Part shown: in pieces, positions 7,688-14,113 of the stretch
Layout: every line of letters starts with the position of its first letter
Numbering within the stretch: position 1 is the first letter of the stretch
NCBI GenBank assembly: GCA_964471945.1
Contig: CAYYIJ010000015.1
Span: 1 to 34,077 of the forward strand
DNA length: 34,077 bases
From: JASEHD01 sp964471945
GTDB lineage: Bacteria; Bacteroidota; Ignavibacteria; UBA10030; SZUA-254
Direction: 5' to 3'
Position numbers and translations under genes: made by a program
Notes under the pieces: model-generated
Databases searched by the model: none
Seen by the model: the letters and a program-made list of their open reading frames with translations, nothing else
What the model was told of the DNA's origin: nothing

Positions 7688-8135
7688 AAAAATAATAATT
7701 TATTGTGACGGTGCATGTTCTGGAAATCAGTTTGAAAAAAACATTGGAGGGTGGGGTGTTGTACTTAAATTTCGAGAACAGACTAAAGAAATATTTGGAG
7801 GCGAAAAAAACACATCCAATCAGAGAATGGAAATAACTGCATGTATAAAAGCATTACAGGCGATAACAAAAGAAGGTTACCCAATTGAGATATACTCTGA
7901 TAGTGCCTATTTAGTAAATTGCATGAACGAGAGGTGGTTTGATATATGGCTAATCAATGGCTGGAAAAATACAAAGAAAAAACCTGTCGAGAACAAAGAT
8001 CTTTGGATGAAATTATTAAACCTTCTTAAGAAGCATCAAATTACATTTCACAAAGTCGAAGGGCATACCGGAGACAAGCTTAATGAGCGTGCAGATAAAC
8101 TTGCTCAATTAGGAATAAGCTCTCAAACAAAATAA
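7668..8135 (+). CDS. rnhA: Ribonuclease HI
   Basis: 155 residues, normal for RNase HI, which cleaves the RNA strand of RNA-DNA hybrids (R-loops, Okazaki primers). The catalytic acids are visible: Asp14 in YCDGACSGN, Glu55 in RMEITA, Asp78 in YSDSAYLVN and Asp143 in NERADKLA, with the assisting His133 in VEGHTGDKLNE. The basic substrate-handling region around INGWKNTKKKPVENKDLW is present. It overlaps the methyltransferase gene by 20 bases. The genome also carries RNase HII in this window, the usual complementary pair. Confidence 0.96.
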   Translation: MNHDKNKKIIIYCDGACSGNQFEKNIGGWGVVLKFREQTKEIFGGEKNTSNQRMEITACIKALQAITKEGYPIEIYSDSAYLVNCMNERWFDIWLINGWKNTKKKPVENKDLWMKLLNLLKKHQITFHKVEGHTGDKLNERADKLAQLGISSQTK

Positions 8136-8157
8136 AAAAGCCAACTCTCAAAAAGAA

Positions 8158-8187
8158 TCGGCTGAATAGACAAGTCGAGAATTTTTT
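8158..8187. terminator. Possible bidirectional terminator between rnhA and ndk
   Basis: TCGGCT (8158-8163) pairs with AGTCGA (8173-8178), including one G-T pair. A T6 tract follows at 8182-8187 on the + strand, and a T-rich stretch (complement of 8149-8157) follows on the - strand. It sits between convergent genes and its T tract overlaps the ndk stop codon. The stem is only six pairs, so confidence is modest. Confidence 0.4.
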
Positions 8188-8611
8188 ATGTTAACTCGAT
8201 AATCTCTTTTTCTGAAAAGAAATATGATATTTCAATCTTTCCATTTTCTGGAGAATCTGAACCGTGAACAATGTTTTCGCCTTTATTATCTGCAAACAAT
8301 TTCCTTATTGTACCGGGAGCTGCATCCTTAGGATCCGTTGCACCGATCAGTTCCCGAAAATCTTCGATAGCATTCTCTTTTTCTAACGCAATCGGGACAC
8401 ACGGACCCGAGCTCATAAATTCGACTAAGCCAGCATAAAACGGTTTCCCTTTGTGAACGATGTAAAAACCACCGGCTGTTTCTTTGGATAATTTAACTTT
8501 CTTTATCCCTAAAATTTTAAAACCCGCTTTTTCAATCCGGGCAATCACCTCACCTGTTAAATTTTTTCTAACGCAGTCTGGTTTCAGGATAGCTAACGTC
8601 CGCTCTATCAT
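8186..8611 (-). CDS. ndk: Nucleoside diphosphate kinase
   Basis: 141 residues, full length. It transfers the gamma phosphate of ATP to nucleoside diphosphates through a phospho-histidine. The N-terminus ERTLAILKPDCV is diagnostic, and the active-site His116 lies in NIVHGSDSPE. Other conserved pieces are FYAGLVEFMSSGP and LIGATDPKDAAPGTIR. Its ATG overlaps the sucD stop (ATGA at 8608-8611), which suggests translational coupling. Succinyl-CoA synthetase and NDK are known to associate physically in several bacteria, giving the pairing a plausible metabolic sense (GTP/ATP exchange). Confidence 0.97.
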   Translation of the reverse strand: MIERTLAILKPDCVRKNLTGEVIARIEKAGFKILGIKKVKLSKETAGGFYIVHKGKPFYAGLVEFMSSGPCVPIALEKENAIEDFRELIGATDPKDAAPGTIRKLFADNKGENIVHGSDSPENGKIEISYFFSEKEIIELT

Positions 8612-9576
8612 TTTTTATTTCTTCCTTTTCCTTTTTTATCTTTTCTTGAAATAACAATTGTTTTCTTCTTAGTTGACTTCTTCCCTAAAACCTTTTTCAC
8701 CATCTCACCGATGAGCGCTGGGCTTTCAACTACGTGGATACCTGCTTTCTTCATTGCCACCATCTTCTCAGCTGCGGTACCTTTACCTCCAGAGATGATA
8801 GCACCTGCATGACCCATACGTCGTCCAGGAGGAGCAGTGCGTCCGGCAATAAATCCAATGACTGGCTTATTGAAATTCTTTTTTACATAATCCGCAGCTT
8901 CTTCTTCTGCCATACCACCAATTTCCCCTATCATAACAACCGCTTTAGTTTCATCATCATCTTTAAATAATTTGATCGCATCAATAAATCGCGTTCCGAT
9001 AATAGGATCACCACCAATACCGATGCAAGTGGATTGACCAAAACCAAGCTGAGTAACTTGCCAAACTGCTTCATAAGTTAATGTTCCGCTACGCGATATA
9101 ATGCCAACTGTCCCCGGTGTGTGAATAAATCCGGGCATAATACCGACCTTTGCCTTCCCCGGAGAAATGATACCCGGACAATTCGGTCCAATCATTCTGG
9201 TGCCTGTACGCAGAAGGTATTCATACACGTTTACCATATCTCTTGCAGGGATACCTTCCGTTATCGTGACGATTAACTTAATACCAGCTTCTGCCGCTTC
9301 CATAATTGCTTCGGCAGCGAATGCGGATGGAACGAAGATAACCGAAGTGTTCGCACCTTCATTCCGTACAGCATCTGCTACAGTATTCAATACCGGAACT
9401 GATTTCTTAAACGGATATTGATCGCTTCCATTGTACACCAATCCACCCTTTCCCGGTGTTACGCCGGCTACAACTTTTGTCCCGTAATCAATCATCTGAT
9501 AGGTGTGAAATGTCCCTTCACCGCCTGTAATTCCTTGAACAACAAGGCGTGTTGATTTATCGACGAGTATGCTCAT
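8608..9576 (-). CDS. sucD: Succinyl-CoA synthetase alpha subunit with a basic C-terminal tail
   Basis: 322 residues; the family is usually about 290. The CoA-binding Rossmann domain starts with VQGITGGEGTFHT, includes GPNCPGIISPG, and is followed by the ligase domain with GTLTYEAVWQ and the phospho-histidine His256 in RRMGHAGAI. It catalyses the TCA-cycle conversion between succinyl-CoA and succinate with nucleotide triphosphate formation, together with the beta subunit. No sucC is in the window. After residue ~297 there is a 25-residue tail very rich in Lys and Arg (KKSTKKK through KGKGRNKK), which is not part of the fold. The gene overlaps ndk by four bases. The ATG has no Shine-Dalgarno site but follows an 18-bp palindrome. 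Confidence 0.95.
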   Translation of the reverse strand: MSILVDKSTRLVVQGITGGEGTFHTYQMIDYGTKVVAGVTPGKGGLVYNGSDQYPFKKSVPVLNTVADAVRNEGANTSVIFVPSAFAAEAIMEAAEAGIKLIVTITEGIPARDMVNVYEYLLRTGTRMIGPNCPGIISPGKAKVGIMPGFIHTPGTVGIISRSGTLTYEAVWQVTQLGFGQSTCIGIGGDPIIGTRFIDAIKLFKDDDETKAVVMIGEIGGMAEEEAADYVKKNFNKPVIGFIAGRTAPPGRRMGHAGAIISGGKGTAAEKMVAMKKAGIHVVESPALIGEMVKKVLGKKSTKKKTIVISRKDKKGKGRNKK

Positions 9577-9593
9577 GTTTTTTCAATGCAAAA

Positions 9594-9611
9594 TTAATAA
9601 AATTTTATTAA
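9594..9611. promoter_or_regulatory. 18-bp perfect AT palindrome upstream of sucD
   Basis: TTAATAAAATTTTATTAA is its own reverse complement and ends 18 bases before the sucD ATG. It might be an operator or simply part of an AT-rich leader; AT-only palindromes are common by chance in such DNA. Confidence 0.3.
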
Positions 9612-9658
9612 ATATACTCCAGATTAGGAGAAATCCTATTAACCGTGGATAGCGGCTG

Positions 9659-9853
9659 CTATTTATTCTCTATTTTCTTTGATTCTTCCTGTGGTTTATT
9701 TATATCTTCCTGAATGTCCTTCGCGGCTTTTCTAAATTCTCTTAATCCTTTACCCAATCCTTGTGCAAGTTCGGGAATTTTCTTCGCCCCAAAGAAAATT
9801 AGAATGATGAGAAGTATCAGAATTATTTCGCCTGTGCCTAAATTACCGAACAT
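9659..9853 (-). CDS. tatA: Twin-arginine translocase subunit TatA/TatE
   Basis: 64 residues, typical size. The short N-terminus is followed by one transmembrane helix (residues ~8-24, GEIILILLIILIFFGAKKIP), which contains the conserved FGxxKxPE hinge, and then the amphipathic helix LAQGLGKGLREFRKAAKD and a charged tail. TatA multimers form the pore for folded protein export. The start is set by AAAGGAG about eight bases upstream. It lies four bases after purQ and is probably cotranscribed with it; no tatC is in the window. Confidence 0.95.
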   Translation of the reverse strand: MFGNLGTGEIILILLIILIFFGAKKIPELAQGLGKGLREFRKAAKDIQEDINKPQEESKKIENK

Positions 9854-9856
9854 AAA

Positions 9857-10597
9857 TTAACTCCTTTCAACTATATTTATATTTTTCAAACTATCAGTTT
9901 CAATTAAACTTTTTATTATTGAGCGAAATATTTTATGCCCGTCTGTTCGCCCAAGTATGGGGTCTGCCGCCCGCTCGGGGTGCGGCATCAATCCCATTAT
10001 ATTTCCATGCTGATTCATAATTCCTGCTATATTGTTCAATGAACCGTTTGGATTCGAATCTGCTGTTATAGAGCCATCCGATTCACAATAACGAAACAAG
10101 ATTTGTTCGTTACGCTTAAGATCATTTAAGGTTATATCATCGGCGAAAAAATTACCTTCGCCGTGGGCAATCGGTATTCTCAATACCTCACCGGTGGAAC
10201 ATTCTGAAGTAAAACGGGTATTCGAATTTTCTACTTTTAAATTAACATCTTTGCAAACGAAAGTTAGCCCCTCGTTCCTCAACAATGCGCCCGGTAATAA
10301 ACCCGACTCGCAAAGTATTTGAAACCCATTACAAATTCCGATCACGATGCCGCCATCACGGGCAAACGATATTACTTCTTTCATTATCGGCGAGAAGCGG
10401 GCAATTGCGCCGCATCTTAAGTAATCGCCATATGAAAAACCACCCGGTAAAATTACAACATCAACACCTTCGAGCGACCCATCTTTATGCCAGAGAAATC
10501 TTGTATCTTGGCTAAAGATATTTTTCAAAACATAGAATGCATCATGATCACAGTTCGATCCCGGGAAAACAACTACTCCGAATTTAACTATTGTCAT
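9857..10597 (-). CDS. purQ: Phosphoribosylformylglycinamidine synthase, glutaminase subunit PurQ
   Basis: 246 residues. This class I glutamine amidotransferase supplies ammonia to PurL in the fourth step of purine synthesis. It shows the PurQ-specific start VVVFPGSNCDHDAFY, the nucleophile Cys89 in GICNGFQIL and the His206-Glu208 pair in MPHPERA. It follows purS directly and precedes tatA. PurL, the third component of the small-type complex, is not in this window. Confidence 0.97.
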   Translation of the reverse strand: MTIVKFGVVVFPGSNCDHDAFYVLKNIFSQDTRFLWHKDGSLEGVDVVILPGGFSYGDYLRCGAIARFSPIMKEVISFARDGGIVIGICNGFQILCESGLLPGALLRNEGLTFVCKDVNLKVENSNTRFTSECSTGEVLRIPIAHGEGNFFADDITLNDLKRNEQILFRYCESDGSITADSNPNGSLNNIAGIMNQHGNIMGLMPHPERAADPILGRTDGHKIFRSIIKSLIETDSLKNINIVERS

Positions 10598-10610
10598 ATC
10601 TAATATCAGG

Positions 10611-10859
10611 TTAGATTTTTTCTACCTGGAATGAATAGTCTTCCATAACAGGATTTGCAAGTAATTTTTTACAAGCGGTTTCTGCGATCATTATCGCTTC
10701 TTCTTTATTCGGTACATCAATTTTCATTTCTATCTGTTTCCCGATGCGAACTTCTAGTATCGAATTCATTTCTAAGCTTTCTAGAGCGTGATGAATTGCT
10801 TTCCCCTGTGGATCCAGAATCGATTTCCTAAGTGTAATTATGATTTTTGCTAAATACAA
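10611..10859 (-). CDS. purS: Phosphoribosylformylglycinamidine synthase subunit PurS
   Basis: 82 residues, normal for PurS, the small dimeric subunit that bridges PurL and PurQ. The sequence AKIIITLRKSILDPQGKAIHHALESL matches the family start. The only start codon available is TTG (10857-10859); no in-frame ATG lies nearby. It sits between pssA (10 bases upstream) and purQ (13 bases downstream), so purine and phospholipid genes share a transcript. Confidence 0.95.
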   Translation of the reverse strand: MYLAKIIITLRKSILDPQGKAIHHALESLEMNSILEVRIGKQIEMKIDVPNKEEAIMIAETACKKLLANPVMEDYSFQVEKI

Positions 10860-10869
10860 AAAATTCCCG

Positions 10870-11637
10870 CTAAATATCTATGCTTGTAACTTCAGATTCT
10901 TTTTCTAAAGTCGATTTGTGTGAAGAACGAATGGCTTTTTGTATAAAATGAACAATGTATCTTATGGGTCCAGTAGCCACGAAAAAAATAAAGAAAAGAA
11001 ATAATGCTTGCCCTTTTGTTATAATTATAGCAGTTACACCGATAACACTAATGGTAAATCGTAACGGATGTTGTTTAATACCCTTTCGTGAAAATTTGGG
11101 AAGAGTATCATATTTAATTGTACTTACCATGAGAAGTGAAAGGATAACTACCATGAATGGTAATAGCGATGCGGCTAAACTCGGTAATACATTTGTATCA
11201 TCGACATAGTTTATGATGAAAGATGAGATTGTCATTGCCATTGCTGGAATTGGTAAACCTTTGAAATAATCTTTATCATATCCTACTAGTTGAACATTGA
11301 ATCGAGCAAGTCGGAGAGCGCCGAAAATCAAAGGTAACGCACTTAACAACATCCCCCATCCTTCGAGTGAGTTAAGATGAATACTATAAACCAGAAATGA
11401 AGGTGCCGCACCAAAAGAGACAACATCGGATAGAGAATCAAGCTCTACGCCAAAATCGCTTGATGATTTTGTAATCCGTGCCATGACGCCATCGAGCATA
11501 TCAAATATAGTCGCCAAAATAATAAACCAAGCTGCTAGAATAAAATCACTTTGCGATGTATGAATAATCGCACGGAAACCACAGAAAATGTTGAGAATTG
11601 TAAATAAGCTCGGGACAACCGCCCTAGTGATTCTCAT
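10870..11637 (-). CDS. pssA: CDP-diacylglycerol-serine O-phosphatidyltransferase
   Basis: 255 residues, a multi-pass membrane enzyme that joins serine to CDP-diacylglycerol to make phosphatidylserine. The CDP-alcohol phosphatidyltransferase signature is visible as DMLDGVMAR, then FGVELDSLSDVVSFG (DGxxAR...G...D...D). Hydrophobic segments are spread along the protein, with a short charged C-terminus. A strong AAAGGAG sits eight bases before the ATG, within the end of psd, and the two genes overlap by four bases. Together they convert CDP-diacylglycerol to phosphatidylethanolamine. Confidence 0.95.
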   Translation of the reverse strand: MRITRAVVPSLFTILNIFCGFRAIIHTSQSDFILAAWFIILATIFDMLDGVMARITKSSSDFGVELDSLSDVVSFGAAPSFLVYSIHLNSLEGWGMLLSALPLIFGALRLARFNVQLVGYDKDYFKGLPIPAMAMTISSFIINYVDDTNVLPSLAASLLPFMVVILSLLMVSTIKYDTLPKFSRKGIKQHPLRFTISVIGVTAIIITKGQALFLFFIFFVATGPIRYIVHFIQKAIRSSHKSTLEKESEVTSIDI

Positions 11638-12308
11638 AATGAAATCTCCTTTACGGTGGTTAAGCGTTTAGCAAGAATCGTTTCACCGGCTTTCACTCGG
11701 TCGTTTAAATTTACTTGTATCTCGGTGCCTATTGGCATCATCACATCCATCCGAGAACCGAATCTGATCATTCCAAATCTCTCGCCGCGGATTGCTTTTT
11801 GTCCAAGCATAATTTCAGCTATTATTCTTCGTGCGACCGTTCCCGCGATCTGTTTGAAAAAAATCTTATAGCCATTATCGTCGATACCAATATGTGTGCG
11901 TTCATTTAGCTCAGAAGATTTGTCTTGGAATGCTACTAAATGTTTCCCGTGAATGTGTTTAAAATATTCTACAACTCCCGTTATCGGAAATCTATTTACA
12001 TGAACATCAAGAGGTGACATGAAAATGCTAACCTGGATCGCGTTACCGTGGAGATATTCCGTTTCGAACAATTCTTTTATTAAAACCACCTTGCCATCAG
12101 CTGGTGAAACGATTGCGTTTTCCTCGGTGGGTATAACTCTTTCAGGATCACGGAAAAAATTTATGATAAACAATATTAACAAGAGACATACACAGATTAT
12201 AACTATACTTATATGTAATTCATCGATAAAAACTATTGTACAAATTAATATTCCTGCTAATATAATAAAGCTTTGAATAAAAATACTTAAGCCATATTTT
12301 GTGATCAC
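11634..12308 (-). CDS. psd: Phosphatidylserine decarboxylase (short type)
   Basis: 224 residues, matching the short 'archaeal-type' decarboxylases. An N-terminal pair of membrane segments is followed by FFRDPERVIPTEENAIVSPADGKV and the FMSPLDVHVNRFP motif. Near the end comes RFGSRMDV, where cleavage between Gly and Ser would form the pyruvoyl cofactor. It makes phosphatidylethanolamine from the product of PssA, the next gene, which it overlaps by four bases. The start is GTG at 12306-12308, preceded by a purine-rich GGGAAG. Confidence 0.95.
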   Translation of the reverse strand: MITKYGLSIFIQSFIILAGILICTIVFIDELHISIVIICVCLLLILFIINFFRDPERVIPTEENAIVSPADGKVVLIKELFETEYLHGNAIQVSIFMSPLDVHVNRFPITGVVEYFKHIHGKHLVAFQDKSSELNERTHIGIDDNGYKIFFKQIAGTVARRIIAEIMLGQKAIRGERFGMIRFGSRMDVMMPIGTEIQVNLNDRVKAGETILAKRLTTVKEISL

Positions 12309-12325
12309 CGGATTATCTTCCCTAA

Positions 12326-13087
12326 TTATACCTTTAAAGTCAAGCGATCCCGTAATTCTGTTATAGCTCCTTCAGAAAATTCTTTTTCAGGTATGAATCG
12401 ATCTCGTTTTGTTTTGCTCTCAACAGCCATATCTAAAAAATGGCAAGTTAATGGGGATAATTCATTCCTGAGAATTATCTGATTTTTATACCGACCAAAC
12501 TCTAATTGTAAGTCAGCCAGCATCAATTGGCGACGATCGCAAAGTCCCCGTAAAACAGCATTGACTTTTGATACGATACGATTGATTTGTTTAAACTCAT
12601 CAGGCGTTGCGATGTCAAGTGCATAAACATGATATTCATTAACCCAAGAATCATTTCTTTGATCATTTTGGAAGTAATGCTCAATAATAGGAATATCTGC
12701 CTGTATTTTACCTTTCAGTCCTAATCTTTTCAGCATCGACCCATTCACACAATTTAATATCTTCACCGTGAGCGGGATGGTATCGGTTTGTCTAACAATC
12801 ATTTCTGTATTGGAAATTTTTTTAACAAAATGCGTAGGAATATGAAATCCTTCAATGTATTCAAAAAGATACGAGGAGATATCGTTCCTTAAAATGTCGA
12901 GCTGTAAAATTTTATCAACTCCATTATCTGTATTCTTTATGTTAGAAACAAATTCTTGGATTAAAATTTCAGGAACATCAGTTTTATAAAGATTTTTCTC
13001 TTGATGTTTACAAATAAATTCCCGGGTCTGTGGCATTTCAATTTTTGCTCTTGGTTCAATGTCTATTGTTTGATTTTGATGCTTCAT
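12326..13087 (-). CDS. PurC-like (SAICAR synthetase family) protein with altered active-site residues
   Basis: About 253 residues. The middle aligns well with phosphoribosylaminoimidazole-succinocarboxamide synthase: NGV, LFEYIEGFHIPTHFVKKIS, GSMLKRLGL, ALDIATPDEF, LADLQLEFGRY and ELSPLTC. The gene is in the right place, in an operon with purS and purQ. However, the N-terminal nucleotide-binding GKxKxxY motif is lost (KHQEKNLY). The metal-ligand Asp of the usual DEISPDT is Asn (NELSPLT), and the KDxxRRD motif is degraded, although the Glu of LEFG is kept. It is either a divergent enzyme or a regulatory pseudoenzyme. The start is taken as ATG at 13085-13087; a TTG three codons upstream also opens the frame. 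I leave the symbol blank because activity is doubtful. Confidence 0.75.
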   Translation of the reverse strand: MKHQNQTIDIEPRAKIEMPQTREFICKHQEKNLYKTDVPEILIQEFVSNIKNTDNGVDKILQLDILRNDISSYLFEYIEGFHIPTHFVKKISNTEMIVRQTDTIPLTVKILNCVNGSMLKRLGLKGKIQADIPIIEHYFQNDQRNDSWVNEYHVYALDIATPDEFKQINRIVSKVNAVLRGLCDRRQLMLADLQLEFGRYKNQIILRNELSPLTCHFLDMAVESKTKRDRFIPEKEFSEGAITELRDRLTLKV

Positions 13088-13190
13088 GGTTAACAAATGA
13101 ATTTACAAACATGTGATTGATATATAATAAAAATATGCTTGAAAATCAACTTAAACACAAATGAAGCTGGCAATTTTAAATTTTCCTGTT

Positions 13191-13219
13191 TTGCAACTCA
13201 GAAGTGAAATCACTATATT
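13191..13219 (+). promoter_or_regulatory. Sigma-70-like promoter for tRNA-Gln/tRNA-Glu
   Basis: TTGCAA at 13191-13196 and TATATT at 13214-13219 are separated by 17 bases, and the -10 ends 13 bases before the tRNA. This is the spacing expected for a stable-RNA promoter with a short 5' leader. Confidence 0.55.
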
Positions 13220-13232
13220 TTAAAAACTAAAT

Positions 13233-13305
13233 TGCCCGGTGGTGTAATTGGCAACACACTTGACTCTGGATCAAGGAAGTCTAGGTTCGACTCCTAGCCG
13301 GGCAG
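13233..13305 (+). tRNA. tRNA-Gln (anticodon CTG)
   Basis: The acceptor TGCCCGG (13233-13239) pairs with CCGGGCA (13298-13304), with discriminator G at 13305. The anticodon stem CTTGA/TCAAG holds the loop CTCTGGA, giving anticodon CTG for CAG codons. The T-arm is CTAGG-TTCGACT-CCTAG. CCA is not encoded. It is the first gene of a two-tRNA unit with tRNA-Glu 18 bases downstream. Confidence 0.95.
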
Positions 13306-13323
13306 CGATAAATGACAACTACT

Positions 13324-13396
13324 GGCGCTATCGTCTAAGGGTTTAGGACGCCGCCCTCTCAAGGCGGTAATACGGGTTCGAATCCCGTTAGCGCTA
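13324..13396 (+). tRNA. tRNA-Glu (anticodon CTC)
   Basis: The acceptor GGCGCTA (13324-13330) pairs with TAGCGCT (13389-13395) with a terminal G-T pair, and the discriminator is A at 13396. The D-arm begins TCGTCTAAGG as in other glutamate tRNAs. The anticodon stem CCGCC/GGCGG holds CTCTCAA, so the anticodon is CTC for GAG codons. The T-arm is ACGGG-TTCGAAT-CCCGT. A glutamate TTC isoacceptor must lie elsewhere. Ten bases of its T-arm (GAATCCCGTT, 13380-13389) recur at 13426-13435. Confidence 0.93.
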
Positions 13397-13901
13397 CTCC
13401 CAAGCCAAGTTATACGTTGGATTGAGAATCCCGTTGAATTCAGTGAAGAGTGATGGGTTTCATGATCATTTCGAACTTTTTTATTAACACAACTTTATTT
13501 CTATCCCTCTTGCGCCACTTTTACCCACAAGTTAAAGTAAGCACTACCACAATGTTGGCATTGAACAACAATACTACATCAGACGTGAATAACGACCAGC
13601 ATCTGAGTTGAACACAGCGATTTAGGCCGGGATACTTTCTGAAAATTGAAAGGTGGACTCGAGCCGGTAGGGGCTGAAGAACATTGGAAAATTTCTAATT
13701 CTGCTTTGGAGAGCATAAGAAAGAGCTTTGAAAAAGGAAAAGGAAGCCGCAAACATTTTTTATCGGTGCAACGATTGAAAACAGCGTGGCTTCTGAAATA
13801 TTCAAACAATTACAATCTGGGTTGCTCAACAACACAGGGAATCTTACTGATGACAACCAATCACTATCAATCTGTACGTGGATAATAAACTTGTAGATTA
13901 A
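13397..13901 (+). other. Gene-free stretch with broken, protein-like reading frames downstream of tRNA-Glu
   Basis: No intact gene is supported. From 13646 a TTG-started frame of 79 codons reads plausibly at first (GLEPVGAEEHWKISNSALE). After about 13760 the neighbouring + frame reads more like protein (FIGATIENSVASEIFKQLQ) and runs to a TAG near 13895. Several stops lie upstream in all frames. This looks like a decayed gene with a frameshift, but the parent family is not recognisable. The stretch begins right after tRNA-Glu, and a 10-bp copy of the tRNA T-arm lies at 13426-13435, so it may be the remains of an integrated element. It could equally be ordinary spacer. Confidence 0.35.
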
Positions 13902-14027
13902 TTAATAACCACCTTGTTTTAATAATTGGCGTGTGCGCTCCGGAAATTTTGCTGTTATCTTTCGAATGAGTCGCTTGGGTGCTATTTTAAGTTCACCAGA
14001 TAATTTTTGTAATATGGTTTTATTCAT
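13902..14027 (-). CDS. Small 41-residue basic protein, unknown
   Basis: A short - strand ORF, ATG at 14025-14027, stop at 13902-13904. The product is rich in Lys and Arg and largely predicted helical: MNKTILQKLSGELK, then a RLIRKITAKF segment, ending RQLLKQGGY. The pattern of two short amphipathic helices joined by a turn (KLSGELKIAPKRLIRKI) could be a nucleic-acid-binding helix-turn-helix, but this is a guess. It lies 86 bases downstream of cstA on the same strand, and a 20-base dyad (14039-14058) precedes its start. There is no clear Shine-Dalgarno site. In enterobacteria cstA is followed by the small ybdD gene, but this sequence does not resemble YbdD. Confidence 0.45.
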   Translation of the reverse strand: MNKTILQKLSGELKIAPKRLIRKITAKFPERTRQLLKQGGY

Positions 14028-14038
14028 TGATTCTTGGT

Positions 14039-14058
14039 TCTTAACAAAATTGTTAAGA
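14039..14058. promoter_or_regulatory. Interrupted palindrome before the 41-codon ORF
   Basis: TCTTAACAA and TTGTTAAGA (nine-base perfect arms) are separated by AA. The dyad ends 12 bases before the ATG of the small ORF on the - strand. It could be an operator for a dimeric regulator, or a small hairpin in the leader. Confidence 0.4.
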
Positions 14059-14113
14059 TTTATGGAACAGGAAATAATAAGGAAATTCTAATTCAAGTCA
14101 AAAAGACAAGAAA

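Noticed and set aside
13646..13885. A 79-codon + strand ORF starting with TTG
   Set aside because: The second half reads less like protein than the neighbouring frame; it is treated as part of a decayed region rather than a gene.
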